Assembly: GCA_003250475.1 (NCBI GenBank)
Contig: QKGI01000093.1
Location: 1-36,797, forward strand
Length of the DNA stretch: 36,797 nucleotides
Source: Bacteroidota bacterium
Lineage (GTDB): Bacteria; Bacteroidota; Bacteroidia; Bacteroidales; VadinHA17
Direction of reading: 5' to 3'
Shown here: one piece after another, positions 8,585 to 19,186 of the stretch
Position numbering within the stretch: the stretch's first letter is position 1
Layout: every line of letters begins with the position of its first letter
Made by a program: the position numbers and the translations under genes
The notes under the pieces: generated by a model
The model's input: the letters and a program-made list of their open reading frames with translations, nothing else
What the model was told of the DNA's origin: nothing
The model's database searches: none

Positions 8585-10300
8585 ATGGATAACTTCATTG
8601 TCTCTGCCCGCAAATACAGGCCTGCCACTTTTGACATGGTTGTGGGACAGGATACCATCACAACTACTTTAAAGAACGCAATTAAGAACAACTTTCTTGC
8701 ACAGGCCTATCTTTTTTGTGGCCCCCGTGGTGTGGGCAAGACCACCTGTGCACGGATCTTTGCCAAGACCATTAACTGTTCAGAACCCGGTCCGGATGGT
8801 GAAGCATGCGATAAATGCGAATCCTGCACATCATTCAATTCACAGGCATCGTTTAATATTCATGAGCTTGACGCTGCCTCGAACAACAGTGTTGACGACA
8901 TACGTAACCTGACAGACCAGGTCAGGATACCGCCCCAGATCGGGAGGTTCAGTGTCTATATCATTGATGAGGTGCACATGCTTTCCACACAGGCCTTCAA
9001 CGCGTTCCTCAAGACGCTTGAAGAGCCGCCGTCGCATGCCATCTTCATCCTGGCGACAACCGAGAAACATAAGATCATACCCACGATCCTCTCACGGTGC
9101 CAGATCTTTGATTTTAACCGCATTAACGTTGACGATATAGTTCAGCGTCTTAGCTGGGTGGCCGGCAATGAGGGAGTCACTGCTGAACACGAGGCGCTTC
9201 ATGTTATTGCCACCAAGGCTGACGGTGCCATGCGTGACGCCCTGTCCATTTTTGACCAGATAGTGAGCTTCAGCGGTAAGAATATCACCTATGCCGACGT
9301 TATTGCCAACCTCAATGTGCTCGATTATGAGTATTTCTTTCGTATAACGGCATCCGCCATGCAGGGCGACGTAACCTCGGTACTCTTAACGTTCAACGAG
9401 ATCTTAATCAAGGGATTTGACGGTTACAACTTCATGGCAGGACTTAATAACCACCTCCGTGATCTCCTTGTCAGCCGCGACGAAGCCACGGTGAAACTCC
9501 TTGAGACCTCCCCGTCTATCAGGCAACGTTACAGGGAGCAGGCCGTTGATGCGCCTCTCTCATTTATTTACCAGGCACTGGAGATCGGTTCACAGTGCAT
9601 GCTTAACTTCCGCAGCAGCAAGAACCAGCGCCTCCACGTTGAGCTCGCCCTGCTCCGTATGTGTAACCTCTCTTCCGTGAGCCCGGCTGAGGAGGTAAAA
9701 AAAAAAGCTGAGCAAAAGCCTCTAGAGGAAGAGAAAGAGATTGAAATATCTCCCCCGGCACGTGAAACTGTTGCCCCGCCGGCCGACACGCCTAAACCGG
9801 CTGCCACCCAGTATAAGAGTGCTGACAGCCCTGATGATCCAAAGAAGATAAGCATCAGAAGTGCTATCTCAGGAAACAGGACGGCCGGGAACACCGTCAG
9901 CGAACCCATTCCTGAAACAGATCAGCCGGTTGCACACGAATTCACTGCCGATGAGCTTAATGAGGCGTGGAGTACCTTTGCAGCAGGGGTGAAAGAGGAG
10001 AGTCCAAGGATCTCCGTTACCCTGTCTGCCGTTTCTCCCGAGCTGCTGCCGGATAAGACAATTATCCTGAAGCTGGATAACTCGGCCCTCAAAGAGGCGT
10101 TTGACCATAACTACAGGGCAAGACTGGAGAGTCATCTCCGTAATACACTGCAAAATACCGGGATAAAGCTACAGACATCAGTGGAGGCCACTGAGAGAGG
10201 AGAGATACTCTATTCGCCGGAACAGAAATTCAATCATCTTGTCTCGAAAAACCCTTCGCTGAAGGACCTGAAGAAGACCTTTAACCTCGACTTTGAGTAG
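8585..10300 (+). CDS. dnaX: DNA polymerase III subunit gamma/tau
   Basis: The clamp-loader ATPase that, as tau, also ties polymerase cores to the helicase. From the ATG at 8585 it has 571 residues. Walker A GPRGVGKTT is at 46-54. Zinc ligands are Cys65, Cys75, Cys78 and Cys81. The DExx box is IIDEVHML, sensor 1 is ILATTEKHKI, and SRCQIF follows. After domain III (ending near 365) comes a Lys/Glu/Pro-rich linker (about 370-460) and a C-terminal tau-type domain. The junction is encoded by a run of ten A (9697-9706) that may produce a short gamma form (see the separate entry). A longer frame from TTG 8537 is rejected because it overlaps the promoter box. It is divergent from rpsF. Confidence 0.96.
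   Translation: MDNFIVSARKYRPATFDMVVGQDTITTTLKNAIKNNFLAQAYLFCGPRGVGKTTCARIFAKTINCSEPGPDGEACDKCESCTSFNSQASFNIHELDAASNNSVDDIRNLTDQVRIPPQIGRFSVYIIDEVHMLSTQAFNAFLKTLEEPPSHAIFILATTEKHKIIPTILSRCQIFDFNRINVDDIVQRLSWVAGNEGVTAEHEALHVIATKADGAMRDALSIFDQIVSFSGKNITYADVIANLNVLDYEYFFRITASAMQGDVTSVLLTFNEILIKGFDGYNFMAGLNNHLRDLLVSRDEATVKLLETSPSIRQRYREQAVDAPLSFIYQALEIGSQCMLNFRSSKNQRLHVELALLRMCNLSSVSPAEEVKKKAEQKPLEEEKEIEISPPARETVAPPADTPKPAATQYKSADSPDDPKKISIRSAISGNRTAGNTVSEPIPETDQPVAHEFTADELNEAWSTFAAGVKEESPRISVTLSAVSPELLPDKTIILKLDNSALKEAFDHNYRARLESHLRNTLQNTGIKLQTSVEATERGEILYSPEQKFNHLVSKNPSLKDLKKTFNLDFE
9690..9725 (+). promoter_or_regulatory. Candidate slippage/frameshift site in dnaX
   Basis: A perfect Shine-Dalgarno AGGAGG (9690-9695) and T are followed by ten A (9697-9706) and G. 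In frame this reads GTA AAA AAA AAA GCT (residues 371-375). In the -1 frame the next codons are AGC TGA (stop 9709-9711); in the +1 frame a TAG comes after five codons (9723-9725). Either slip would end the protein right after the ATPase/domain III part, giving a gamma-like product of about 375 residues. The palindrome CCTCTAGAGG lies just downstream (9719-9728). Confidence 0.65.
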
Positions 10301-10317
10301 AACAGAAACCGACTGAA

Positions 10318-11094
10318 TTGAGCGGGAGAAAGAATATAAAACAGGCTGCCGGTGTGGCTCCCGAAGACCCGGGCCTGACACCTTCGGCTGACCAGCTTCG
10401 CACTGTTGCCGCCGGCATTGCACACGACCTGAATACTGTAATAACAACCATATACGGGCTTAGCGAACTGGCCCTTGAGGATGTTGATGACAGCTCTGAA
10501 GCTGCCGTGACAATTAAAAAGATAATCCTTGCTGCCGACAGGGCAAGGTCTCTTACGGGACAACTGCATGATCTGAACCTGACAACGTCATACGAACCGG
10601 TAAAGGTCAGTGTGGCGGAGATAATAAATGAAACCATTGACCTGCTGACCCCTTCGGTTCCGCCTGATATTGAGGTTTCACATTGTATCAGGACTCCTGA
10701 CATCCTTGTTGAGGCAATCCCCGGTAAGCTTTTCAGAGTGTTTATGAACATCATTGTTAACTCCTTACAGTCAATGGAGGAAGGTGGAGGCAGGCTGGTA
10801 ATAACCATTGACAGTGTCAGGACAAATAAGGGGGAAAATGCCGGAGACGAAAAGGAGTTCGCCGTTATTCGTTTTGAAGATACGGGAAAAGGAATGGATG
10901 CCGCCACAATGGCCTATGCACGCACTCCTTTTTATACGGAACGTTCAGACAAAGGAGGAACAGGTCTGGGCCTCGCCGTAGTCGACAGGATTGTCAGAGA
11001 GCATGGCGGTACATTGAAGATCAGCCCGGCGAAGGAGAGCGGGACTGTGGTGGAGGTACTTCTTCCGGCTGTGGTTTTTGGCTCTGACCTTTAA
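10318..11094 (+). CDS. Sensorless histidine kinase
   Basis: A soluble two-component kinase of about 258 residues with no sensor or membrane domain. His36 in AAGIAHDLNTVITT is the likely phosphorylated residue, of the type found in PAS-linked hybrid kinases. The ATPase domain shows the N box (MNIIVNSLQSM), G1 (FEDTGKGMD), the F-like motif TPFYTERS and G2 (GGTGLGLAVV). There is no ATG before the H box: the frame opens after a stop at 10294 and the candidates are TTG 10318 or GTG 10354, so the start is uncertain. It lies 17 bases after dnaX and directly abuts the response regulator gene, its probable partner. Input probably comes from another protein. Confidence 0.8.
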   Translation: MSGRKNIKQAAGVAPEDPGLTPSADQLRTVAAGIAHDLNTVITTIYGLSELALEDVDDSSEAAVTIKKIILAADRARSLTGQLHDLNLTTSYEPVKVSVAEIINETIDLLTPSVPPDIEVSHCIRTPDILVEAIPGKLFRVFMNIIVNSLQSMEEGGGRLVITIDSVRTNKGENAGDEKEFAVIRFEDTGKGMDAATMAYARTPFYTERSDKGGTGLGLAVVDRIVREHGGTLKISPAKESGTVVEVLLPAVVFGSDL

Positions 11095-11502
11095 ATGCAT
11101 TACCTTCGGAATCAGAACAGAATAAAACAGAATCTCATGGCAGGAGTGATGATTGTTGAAGATGACGCGGCGCTGCGCGAATTGCTCAGGGACTCTCTTG
11201 AAAAACGGAAATATACTGTTATCACTGCAGCGGACGGGAGAGAGGCACTGGCAAAGTTCAGGCCCTCGGTGGTTGACCTTGTGATCACTGACCTGCTTAT
11301 GCCGGAGGAAGACGGCCTGATGGTGATAATGAAGATCAGGAAGATGAAACCCTCAGTCCGCATGATAGCAATAAGCGGAGGCGGCAAGGCAGGACCCGGG
11401 AGCTATCTCCAGATGGCAACCACACTGGGAGCTGACTGTGTGTTCTCAAAGCCTTTCCTGCCCTCAGAACTGGTCCAGAAGGTTAAAGAGATGCTCGGCT
11501 AA
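11095..11502 (+). CDS. Single-domain (CheY-like) response regulator
   Basis: A 135-residue receiver domain with no output domain. The acidic pocket is VEDD (about 21-24), the phospho-acceptor is Asp66 (VITDLLMPEEDG), the switch Ser is in IAISGGG and the conserved Lys is Lys119 (FSKPF). The ATG at 11095 follows the kinase stop codon without a gap, which suggests coupled translation. However, in-frame ATGs at 11137 (MAGVMIVEDD) and 11149, the latter preceded by AGGAG, fit the usual family length better. The partner is presumably the upstream sensorless kinase. The target is unknown and probably a protein rather than DNA. Confidence 0.88.
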   Translation: MHYLRNQNRIKQNLMAGVMIVEDDAALRELLRDSLEKRKYTVITAADGREALAKFRPSVVDLVITDLLMPEEDGLMVIMKIRKMKPSVRMIAISGGGKAGPGSYLQMATTLGADCVFSKPFLPSELVQKVKEMLG

Positions 11503-11559
11503 ACATTATTTGTTCCCTGGTGTTACAGAAAGAAAAATGAACCATTAAATATCAAAGAT

Positions 11560-12045
11560 ATGTTACCAAAGAAAGTAGAAGAACTCTGCAACAGGCAGAT
11601 CGAAAGAGAAGGTTACTCGTCAAATCTTTACCTGGCCATGGCATCATGGGCTGAGAACAAAGGCATGACAGGCATTGCCGGTTGGCTTTACGCACAGGCT
11701 GACGAAGAGCGGGGGCACATGCTCAAGTTCATCAAATACCTGAATGAGCGGGGCGGATCAGCTCTAATACCCGAATTCAAACAGCCTCCTGTAAAATACA
11801 AGGGTATTGATGAGATGTTTAAAGAGGTACTGAAGCATGAGCAGTATATTACCGCCAGCATTACAGACGTGCTTGAAGCCGCGATGGCTGAAAAGGACCA
11901 TGCGACTGTCAACTGGATACAATGGTTTGTCAAGGAACAGGTAGAGGAGGAGGGCAGCGTCCAGATAATTCTCGACAAACTAAGCCTTGCCGGTGAACAT
12001 GGCCTCTACTTCCTTGACAGAGATATCATGAGCCTGAGAGGATAA
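11560..12045 (+). CDS. ftnA: Non-heme ferritin
   Basis: Iron-storage protein forming a 24-subunit shell that oxidises Fe(II) and stores ferric mineral in the cytoplasm. At 161 residues it is the bacterial FtnA length. Ferroxidase-centre residues are visible: Glu in IEREGYSSNLYL, the EE..H pattern in ADEERGHMLKF, Glu in KHEQYITASI, and the E-Q-E pattern in FVKEQVEEEG. A four-helix ferritin pattern is clear. It lies 57 bases after the response regulator gene and is followed by a good terminator, so it may be a separate transcript. I saw no recognisable Fur box. Confidence 0.96.
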   Translation: MLPKKVEELCNRQIEREGYSSNLYLAMASWAENKGMTGIAGWLYAQADEERGHMLKFIKYLNERGGSALIPEFKQPPVKYKGIDEMFKEVLKHEQYITASITDVLEAAMAEKDHATVNWIQWFVKEQVEEEGSVQIILDKLSLAGEHGLYFLDRDIMSLRG

Positions 12046-12090
12046 TGTTTGGCTTTGAAAGCCTTCTCAAAGGTGGACGAAAGTTGGAAG

Positions 12091-12120
12091 GGCTGCAGCG
12101 AAATTTCGTTGCAGCCTTTT
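12091..12120 (+). terminator. Intrinsic terminator after ferritin
   Basis: GGCTGCAGCGAAA (12091-12103) pairs with TTTCGTTGCAGCC (12104-12116) with one G-T wobble, followed by TTTT. It lies 45 bases after the ferritin stop codon. Confidence 0.75.
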
Positions 12121-12165
12121 CCATGTTGTATCATTATTGCTGCAACCATCTGTCTGCCACGCATA

Positions 12166-12183
12166 TCAGGCAATTATGCCTGA
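12166..12183. repeat. Small hairpin in the secA upstream region
   Basis: TCAGGCA, loop ATTA, TGCCTGA: a perfect 7-base-pair stem about 100 bases before secA, with no T-run after it. It lies upstream of the secA promoter box, so it would act on DNA (a protein site) or on read-through RNA from ferritin. No function can be assigned. Confidence 0.35.
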
Positions 12184-12251
12184 ATATTAACCTCAAAAAT
12201 CATATATGATACAGGGTTAACTATTGTATGGGCCCCTTGCCGAAAAAATAT

Positions 12252-12259
12252 TAATTTTG
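12252..12259 (+). promoter_or_regulatory. Bacteroidota -7 promoter box for secA
   Basis: TAATTTTG is an exact TAnnTTTG match 23 bases before the secA ATG. The nearest upstream TTG (12224-12226) is 25 bases away, longer than normal spacing. Confidence 0.55.
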
Positions 12260-12282
12260 CGGATGTTTAAAAAAATCAGTAA

Positions 12283-15200
12283 ATGAGCATTGTTAGCAAT
12301 ATTCTGACACTCTTCCTCGGAAACAAGGAAGAGCGTGACCTGAAGGAGATTAATCCCTTTGTAGGTAAGATCCAGAAGGAAAGCGACGCTGTTGCTTCCA
12401 TGTCAAATGACGGGTTACGTGACAGGACAGACCAGCTTAAGAAGGAGATACGCGCATTCATCGCCGGGGAGGAGCAGCAGATACGTGAACTGAGGGCAGT
12501 CGCAGAGAATGAGGAGGATGTCAACCGCAAGGAGGAACTATATAACCAGATAGACAAGATAGACAAGCAGATCCTCGATAAGATAGAGGCCAAGCTGGAT
12601 GAGATACTACCTGTTGCTTTTGCCATTGTCAAGGAGACAGCCCGTCGTTTCAAGGAAAACGAGGAGCTTGAGGTTACTGCCAGGGACTGGGACCGCGACC
12701 TGGCTGCCATACGTCCTTCAATAACCGTTGAGGGCGACAAGGCTTACTGGAAAAACCACTGGATGGCAGGAGGGAACGAGATAGTCTGGGATATGGTTCA
12801 TTATGATGTACAGCTCATCGGAGGTGTGGCGCTCCATAAAGGCAAGATTTCCGAGATGGCTACCGGTGAGGGTAAGACCCTCGTCGCTACTCTCCCGGTC
12901 TTCCTCAATGCCCTGGCAGGAAGAGGAGTACACATAGTAACCGTGAACGACTATCTGTCAAAACGTGACTCTGAATGGATGGGCCCCCTTTATGAGTTCC
13001 ACGGTCTCTCGGTAGATTGTATTGACAAGCATGAGCCAAACTCCGCGGCTCGTCGAAAGGCATACAATTCTGATATTACATTCGGGACAAACAACGAGTT
13101 TGGCTTTGATTACCTGCGTGATAACATGGCAATCAATCCCGAGGACCTTGTACAGCGGAAGCATCACTATGCCATCGTTGACGAGGTGGACTCGGTGCTT
13201 ATTGATGATGCGAGAACCCCTCTTATCATCTCCGGGCCAACAGCCAAGAGTGATACGATACAATTTGATGAGTACAAGTATAAGGTCGAAAAGCTTGTCA
13301 GCGCACAACGCAAACTGGTCACTCAGCTCCTGGCAGAGTCGAAGAAGCTTATCAACGAAGGGGACAATGAGAAGGGCGGACTGCTGCTGCTGAGAGCCTA
13401 TAAAGGCCTCCCGAAGAACAGCGCACTCATTAAATACCTCAGTGAGGAGGGCGTCAGGACTCTTCTGCAGAAGACGGAGAACTTCTACATGCAGAATAAC
13501 TCAAAGGAGATGCCCAAGGTGACTGAGGAGCTCTATTTCGTTATTGATGAGAAAGCCAACTCCATCGAACTGACAGAGAAGGGCCACGACCTGATATCCA
13601 CCTCCGTGGAAGACGCAAGCTTCTTTGTTCTTCCTGACGTGGGGAGCATGATTGCAGATATCGAGAGGACTGTCAGGGACGAGGCCGAAAGGATGAAAGC
13701 CAAAGATGAGCTCCTGCAGGATTTTGCCGTAAAATCGGAACGTGTTCATACCATGACCCAGCTGATGAAAGCATACACCCTTTTTGAGAAGGATGTGGAG
13801 TATGTGGTCATGGACAACAAGGTAAAAATCGTCGACGAACAGACAGGCCGTATACTTGAAGGACGCCGTTATTCCGACGGACTGCACCAGGCCATAGAGG
13901 CCAAGGAGAATGTGAAGGTGGAGGCTGCCACACAGACCTATGCCACCATCACCCTGCAGAATTACTTCAGGATGTACCACAAGCTTGCCGGTATGACAGG
14001 AACGGCCGTCACCGAAGCAGGAGAGTTCTGGAACATATATAAGCTTGACGTGGTCGTCATACCGACAAATGTGCAGGTAATAAGAAACGACCATGAAGAC
14101 CTTGTTTATAAGACCAAACGCGAGAAATACAACGCGGTGATCGACGAGATCGTGAAACTGAACAAAGAGGGCAGGCCGGTGCTTGTCGGTACAACCTCGG
14201 TGGAGATCTCGGAGCTGCTAAGCCGTATGCTCAAGATGAAAGGTCTTAAGCATAATGTGCTGAACGCCAAGCTACACCAGCGTGAAGCCGAAATAGTGGC
14301 AGAAGCAGGTAAGACAGGTACCATTACCATTGCCACGAACATGGCTGGACGAGGCACAGACATTAAACTCACCGCTGAGGTTAAAAAGGCGGGGGGGCTT
14401 GCCATTATCGGAACGGAAAGACATGAGTCACGCCGTGTGGACAGACAGCTCAGGGGACGTGCAGGACGACAGGGTGACCCGGGCTCATCACAATTCTTTG
14501 TCTCCCTGGAGGATGATCTTATGCGCCTGTTCGGGTCAGAGAGGATATCAGGCATAATGGACAAACTGGGACTGAAAGACGGGGAGATGATTCAGCACCC
14601 GATGATCACCAAGTCGATAGAGAGAGCCCAGAAGAAGGTGGAAGAGAATAACTTCGGCATCAGAAAGAGGCTGCTTGAATATGATGACGTCATGAACTCG
14701 CAGCGGGAGGTGATATACAGCAAACGCCGCCATGCATTGCTGGGTGAGAGACTCAGCGTTGACATCGCCAACATGATGTACGATGTCACCGAGAACATCG
14801 TCAACACTTACAAGGACTACTCAGACTACGAGGAGTTCCAGTTTTCCCTCATCAGATCCCTGTCAATCGATTCTCCTGTGCCGAGGGAGGAGTTCAGCAA
14901 GATGGGCAACGAAGAGATCATTGACATATCCTATTCAAAGGTGCTTGATGCATACCGGCGTAAGAGCGAGATCATCGCTTCAACAGCCTATCCTGTGCTG
15001 AAAGATGTCTATGAGAGAATGTCTGCCACCTATGAGAATGTGGTAGTGCCTATCTCTGACGGGGCCCGGACATATAACGTCGTTACCAACCTCAAGGCAT
15101 CCGTTGAGAGCCAGGGCAGGGAGGTGCTTCGCTCATTTGAGAAGACATCCGTGCTGGCTACAATCGATGACGCATGGCGCGAGCATCTCCGTGAAATGGA

Positions 15201-15606
15201 CGATCTCAAGCAGTCGGTGCAAAATGCGACCTATGAACAGAAGGATCCACTGCTCATCTACAAGTTTGAATCATTTGAGCTCTTCAAAACAATGGTTAAT
15301 AAGGTAAATAACGATGTGGTAAGCCTGCTGATGAAAGGCACTATCCCTGTTTCGTCGCCCGATAATGTAAGGGAGGCACAGCGCCGTAAACAGGCAGACA
15401 CCAGCCGACTGAGGACCCAGAAGAGCGATTTTGACAGCTATCGCAGCGGTGGCGGAGGCTCCCCCGAACAGAGACAGAAGCAGACCACACCGGTAAGGGT
15501 GGAAAAGAAGGTTGGAAGGAATGACCCGTGCCCTTGCGGAAGCGGTAAGAAATACAAGCACTGCCACGGCCAGAACCTTGACGATTCTGCCGGTGCACAG
15601 GCATGA
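12283..15606 (+). CDS. secA: Preprotein translocase ATPase SecA
   Basis: The cytosolic motor that drives unfolded preproteins through SecYEG. The protein has 1,107 residues, longer than the roughly 900 of E. coli. This is typical of Bacteroidota, which carry an insertion between nucleotide-binding domain 1 and the cross-linking region (here about 320-400). Visible motifs are Walker [11 protein letters not shown] (about 192-201), the DEAD-type box [15 protein letters not shown], the domain 2 motifs [12 protein letters not shown] and [18 protein letters not shown], and a C-terminal zinc-binding SEC-C tail, [17 protein letters not shown]. It has its own promoter box and converges on dapA with only 5 bases between the stop codons. 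Confidence 0.98.
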   Translation: MSIVSNILTLFLGNKEERDLKEINPFVGKIQKESDAVASMSNDGLRDRTDQLKKEIRAFIAGEEQQIRELRAVAENEEDVNRKEELYNQIDKIDKQILDKIEAKLDEILPVAFAIVKETARRFKENEELEVTARDWDRDLAAIRPSITVEGDKAYWKNHWMAGGNEIVWDMVHYDVQLIGGVALHKGKISEMATGEGKTLVATLPVFLNALAGRGVHIVTVNDYLSKRDSEWMGPLYEFHGLSVDCIDKHEPNSAARRKAYNSDITFGTNNEFGFDYLRDNMAINPEDLVQRKHHYAIVDEVDSVLIDDARTPLIISGPTAKSDTIQFDEYKYKVEKLVSAQRKLVTQLLAESKKLINEGDNEKGGLLLLRAYKGLPKNSALIKYLSEEGVRTLLQKTENFYMQNNSKEMPKVTEELYFVIDEKANSIELTEKGHDLISTSVEDASFFVLPDVGSMIADIERTVRDEAERMKAKDELLQDFAVKSERVHTMTQLMKAYTLFEKDVEYVVMDNKVKIVDEQTGRILEGRRYSDGLHQAIEAKENVKVEAATQTYATITLQNYFRMYHKLAGMTGTAVTEAGEFWNIYKLDVVVIPTNVQVIRNDHEDLVYKTKREKYNAVIDEIVKLNKEGRPVLVGTTSVEISELLSRMLKMKGLKHNVLNAKLHQREAEIVAEAGKTGTITIATNMAGRGTDIKLTAEVKKAGGLAIIGTERHESRRVDRQLRGRAGRQGDPGSSQFFVSLEDDLMRLFGSERISGIMDKLGLKDGEMIQHPMITKSIERAQKKVEENNFGIRKRLLEYDDVMNSQREVIYSKRRHALLGERLSVDIANMMYDVTENIVNTYKDYSDYEEFQFSLIRSLSIDSPVPREEFSKMGNEEIIDISYSKVLDAYRRKSEIIASTAYPVLKDVYERMSATYENVVVPISDGARTYNVVTNLKASVESQGREVLRSFEKTSVLATIDDAWREHLREMDDLKQSVQNATYEQKDPLLIYKFESFELFKTMVNKVNNDVVSLLMKGTIPVSSPDNVREAQRRKQADTSRLRTQKSDFDSYRSGGGGSPEQRQKQTTPVRVEKKVGRNDPCPCGSGKKYKHCHGQNLDDSAGAQA

Positions 15607-15611
15607 CAAAA

Positions 15612-16502
15612 TCAGCCTTTCAGCTTCAGGTTTTCAAATGCTTTGACGATCCTGACCTGCATGGACCTGCTTACGGGTACCAGCGGCAACCTCAGGTAAT
15701 TCTGGCAGAGCCCCATATTGCTCATTATGGCCTTGATGCCACCAGGATTTCCTTCGGCAAAAAGCAGTTCGGTCATCTCAAGTAACTGCAATTGTGTCTC
15801 CCTGGCTGTCTTAAAGTTACCCTTAAGAGCCTGCTGAACCATCTCGGAACATTCCGCCGGGAAGGCGTTGGCCAGGACGGAGATGACGCCTGAACCTCCT
15901 GCTGCCGCAAAGGGCAGGATATCCACATCATTTCCTGCCATAACCATGAAATCCTCAGGCTTGTCTCTTATGATCTTCATCAGGCTCTCGAAATTCCCGG
16001 AACACTCCTTTATTCCGATTATGTTCTCGCAGTCCTGTGCAAGCTTGATACATGTCTCCGGCAGGATATTGGTACAGGTGCGCGACGGCACATTGTACAG
16101 AATAACGGGCACAGGACTGGCCATGGATATCTGCCTGAAGTGCTGGTAAAGTCCCTTCTGGCATGGCTTGTTATAATAGGGAGCAACAGAGAGGATAGCG
16201 TCAACACCGGTGAGGTCAGACTCCCTGATTGAACTTACTATCTCAGAGGTGTTGTTGCCTCCCATTCCGAGTACTATCGGAACCCTGCCATTAACAGCCT
16301 CCACGGTAAATGATATTAATGCACCCTTCTCGTCGGAGCTGAGGGTTGATGCCTCGCCTGTTGTGCCCAGCAGGATAATATAATTCACTCCTCCGGCTAT
16401 AAGGTGTTCAACTATACGCCCCATGGAGGCAAAGTCAATGCTCAGGTCACTTTTGAATGGGGTGATAACTGCAACACCCGTCCCCTTGAATTTCTTCATC
16501 AT
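15612..16502 (-). CDS. dapA: 4-hydroxy-tetrahydrodipicolinate synthase
   Basis: First committed enzyme of lysine and diaminopimelate synthesis, condensing pyruvate with aspartate semialdehyde. The 296-residue TIM barrel shows LLGTTGEASTL, the catalytic Tyr136 (LYNVPSRT) and the Schiff-base Lys165 (GIKECSG). The GTTGE and GNDVDILPFAAAGGSGVISV segments are typical. Two ATGs (16502 and 16499) are possible starts. It lies 29 bases after the DUF6913-like gene on the same strand and is probably in its operon. Its 3' end nearly touches secA. Confidence 0.97.
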   Translation of the reverse strand: MMKKFKGTGVAVITPFKSDLSIDFASMGRIVEHLIAGGVNYIILLGTTGEASTLSSDEKGALISFTVEAVNGRVPIVLGMGGNNTSEIVSSIRESDLTGVDAILSVAPYYNKPCQKGLYQHFRQISMASPVPVILYNVPSRTCTNILPETCIKLAQDCENIIGIKECSGNFESLMKIIRDKPEDFMVMAGNDVDILPFAAAGGSGVISVLANAFPAECSEMVQQALKGNFKTARETQLQLLEMTELLFAEGNPGGIKAIMSNMGLCQNYLRLPLVPVSRSMQVRIVKAFENLKLKG

Positions 16503-16531
16503 TAAACAATTTCTCTATTTGTTACTGGATT

Positions 16532-17098
16532 TTATGCCCTTGTCTCAGGGCTGCTGATCAATGACAGATAATGCATCGCCTGATCGATAAAATACGCAAT
16601 GCTGAAAGGTTTCTCCGTTTTTATCAGGAGATCATAAGGCGTCTTCTCAGGCTCACTGGTGATGTCAGGCCCTACCTTCATTACAGCCGGGGTCATTGCC
16701 ACAAGACACGTCAGCTGAAAAAGGTTCGAGGGATTAATATCAATGATCAGATCGAATTTTGTTGAATTGAAGGTCCTGGCATCTTCCGAGACGGGAAAGA
16801 ATGCCCAGTTGAGGTCCTTCCTCCTGAGGAACTTCATATAGGTCAGCCCTGTCAGCCTGTCAGGCACACTCTTGCCGGGTATCCATGTCATCACTTCCAC
16901 ACTCTTACCCATCTCAGTCAACTGCCTGTTCAGGGCTGCCAGATGTTGAAAATCCTTCTCGAAGGATGCATCCCACAAAATACCAACCTTTTTTACCGTT
17001 TCAAAGTTAAAATCCTGGTTCATCCTCCTCAGGGCGGAGAGGCGCCTGTTGAGTATTATCCTGCCGGCTTTTAATCTGAGATTGTAAAAAAGTTCCAT
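16532..17098 (-). CDS. Conserved hypothetical protein (DUF6913-like)
   Basis: A 188-residue protein without signal peptide or membrane segment. It resembles the small Bacteroidota family I know as DUF6913, often found beside dapA, but this is recalled rather than proved. Visible features are a basic N-terminus (MELFYNLRLKAGRIILNRR), an alternating strand/helix pattern starting at VKKVGILWDASF, the segment RKDLNWAFFP, and FDLIIDINPSNLFQLTCLVAMTP, which suggests a Rossmann-like fold. No catalytic motif is recognised. A promoter box (17106-17113) ends 7 bases before the ATG, so the mRNA may be almost leaderless; the next in-frame ATG is residue 26. Its position before dapA suggests shared transcription. 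Confidence 0.75.
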   Translation of the reverse strand: MELFYNLRLKAGRIILNRRLSALRRMNQDFNFETVKKVGILWDASFEKDFQHLAALNRQLTEMGKSVEVMTWIPGKSVPDRLTGLTYMKFLRRKDLNWAFFPVSEDARTFNSTKFDLIIDINPSNLFQLTCLVAMTPAVMKVGPDITSEPEKTPYDLLIKTEKPFSIAYFIDQAMHYLSLISSPETRA

Positions 17099-17105
17099 AA
17101 GAATA

Positions 17106-17113
17106 CAAACCTA
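17106..17113 (-). promoter_or_regulatory. Bacteroidota -7 promoter box before the DUF6913-like gene
   Basis: The plus strand CAAACCTA reads TAGGTTTG on the minus strand, matching TAnnTTTG. It sits in the 49-base gap after ligA and would drive the small protein and dapA. No -33 element is seen at normal spacing. Confidence 0.45.
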
Positions 17114-17147
17114 TATTTTTTTTGGCTTATGAGGGTTATGCAACCGA

Positions 17148-19166
<2,019 letters not shown>

Positions 19167-19186
19167 TCACTCGGAAAACATTAAAA

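Noticed and set aside
12046-12282. Small gene or riboswitch between ferritin and secA
   Set aside because: Only a terminator, a short hairpin and the secA promoter box are visible; no conserved open frame or known riboswitch core.
13501-14094. Long minus-strand open frame (197 codons) inside secA, and similar long frames opposite dnaX, ffh and ligA
   Set aside because: Shadows of well-identified genes on the other strand, without family resemblance or start signals.
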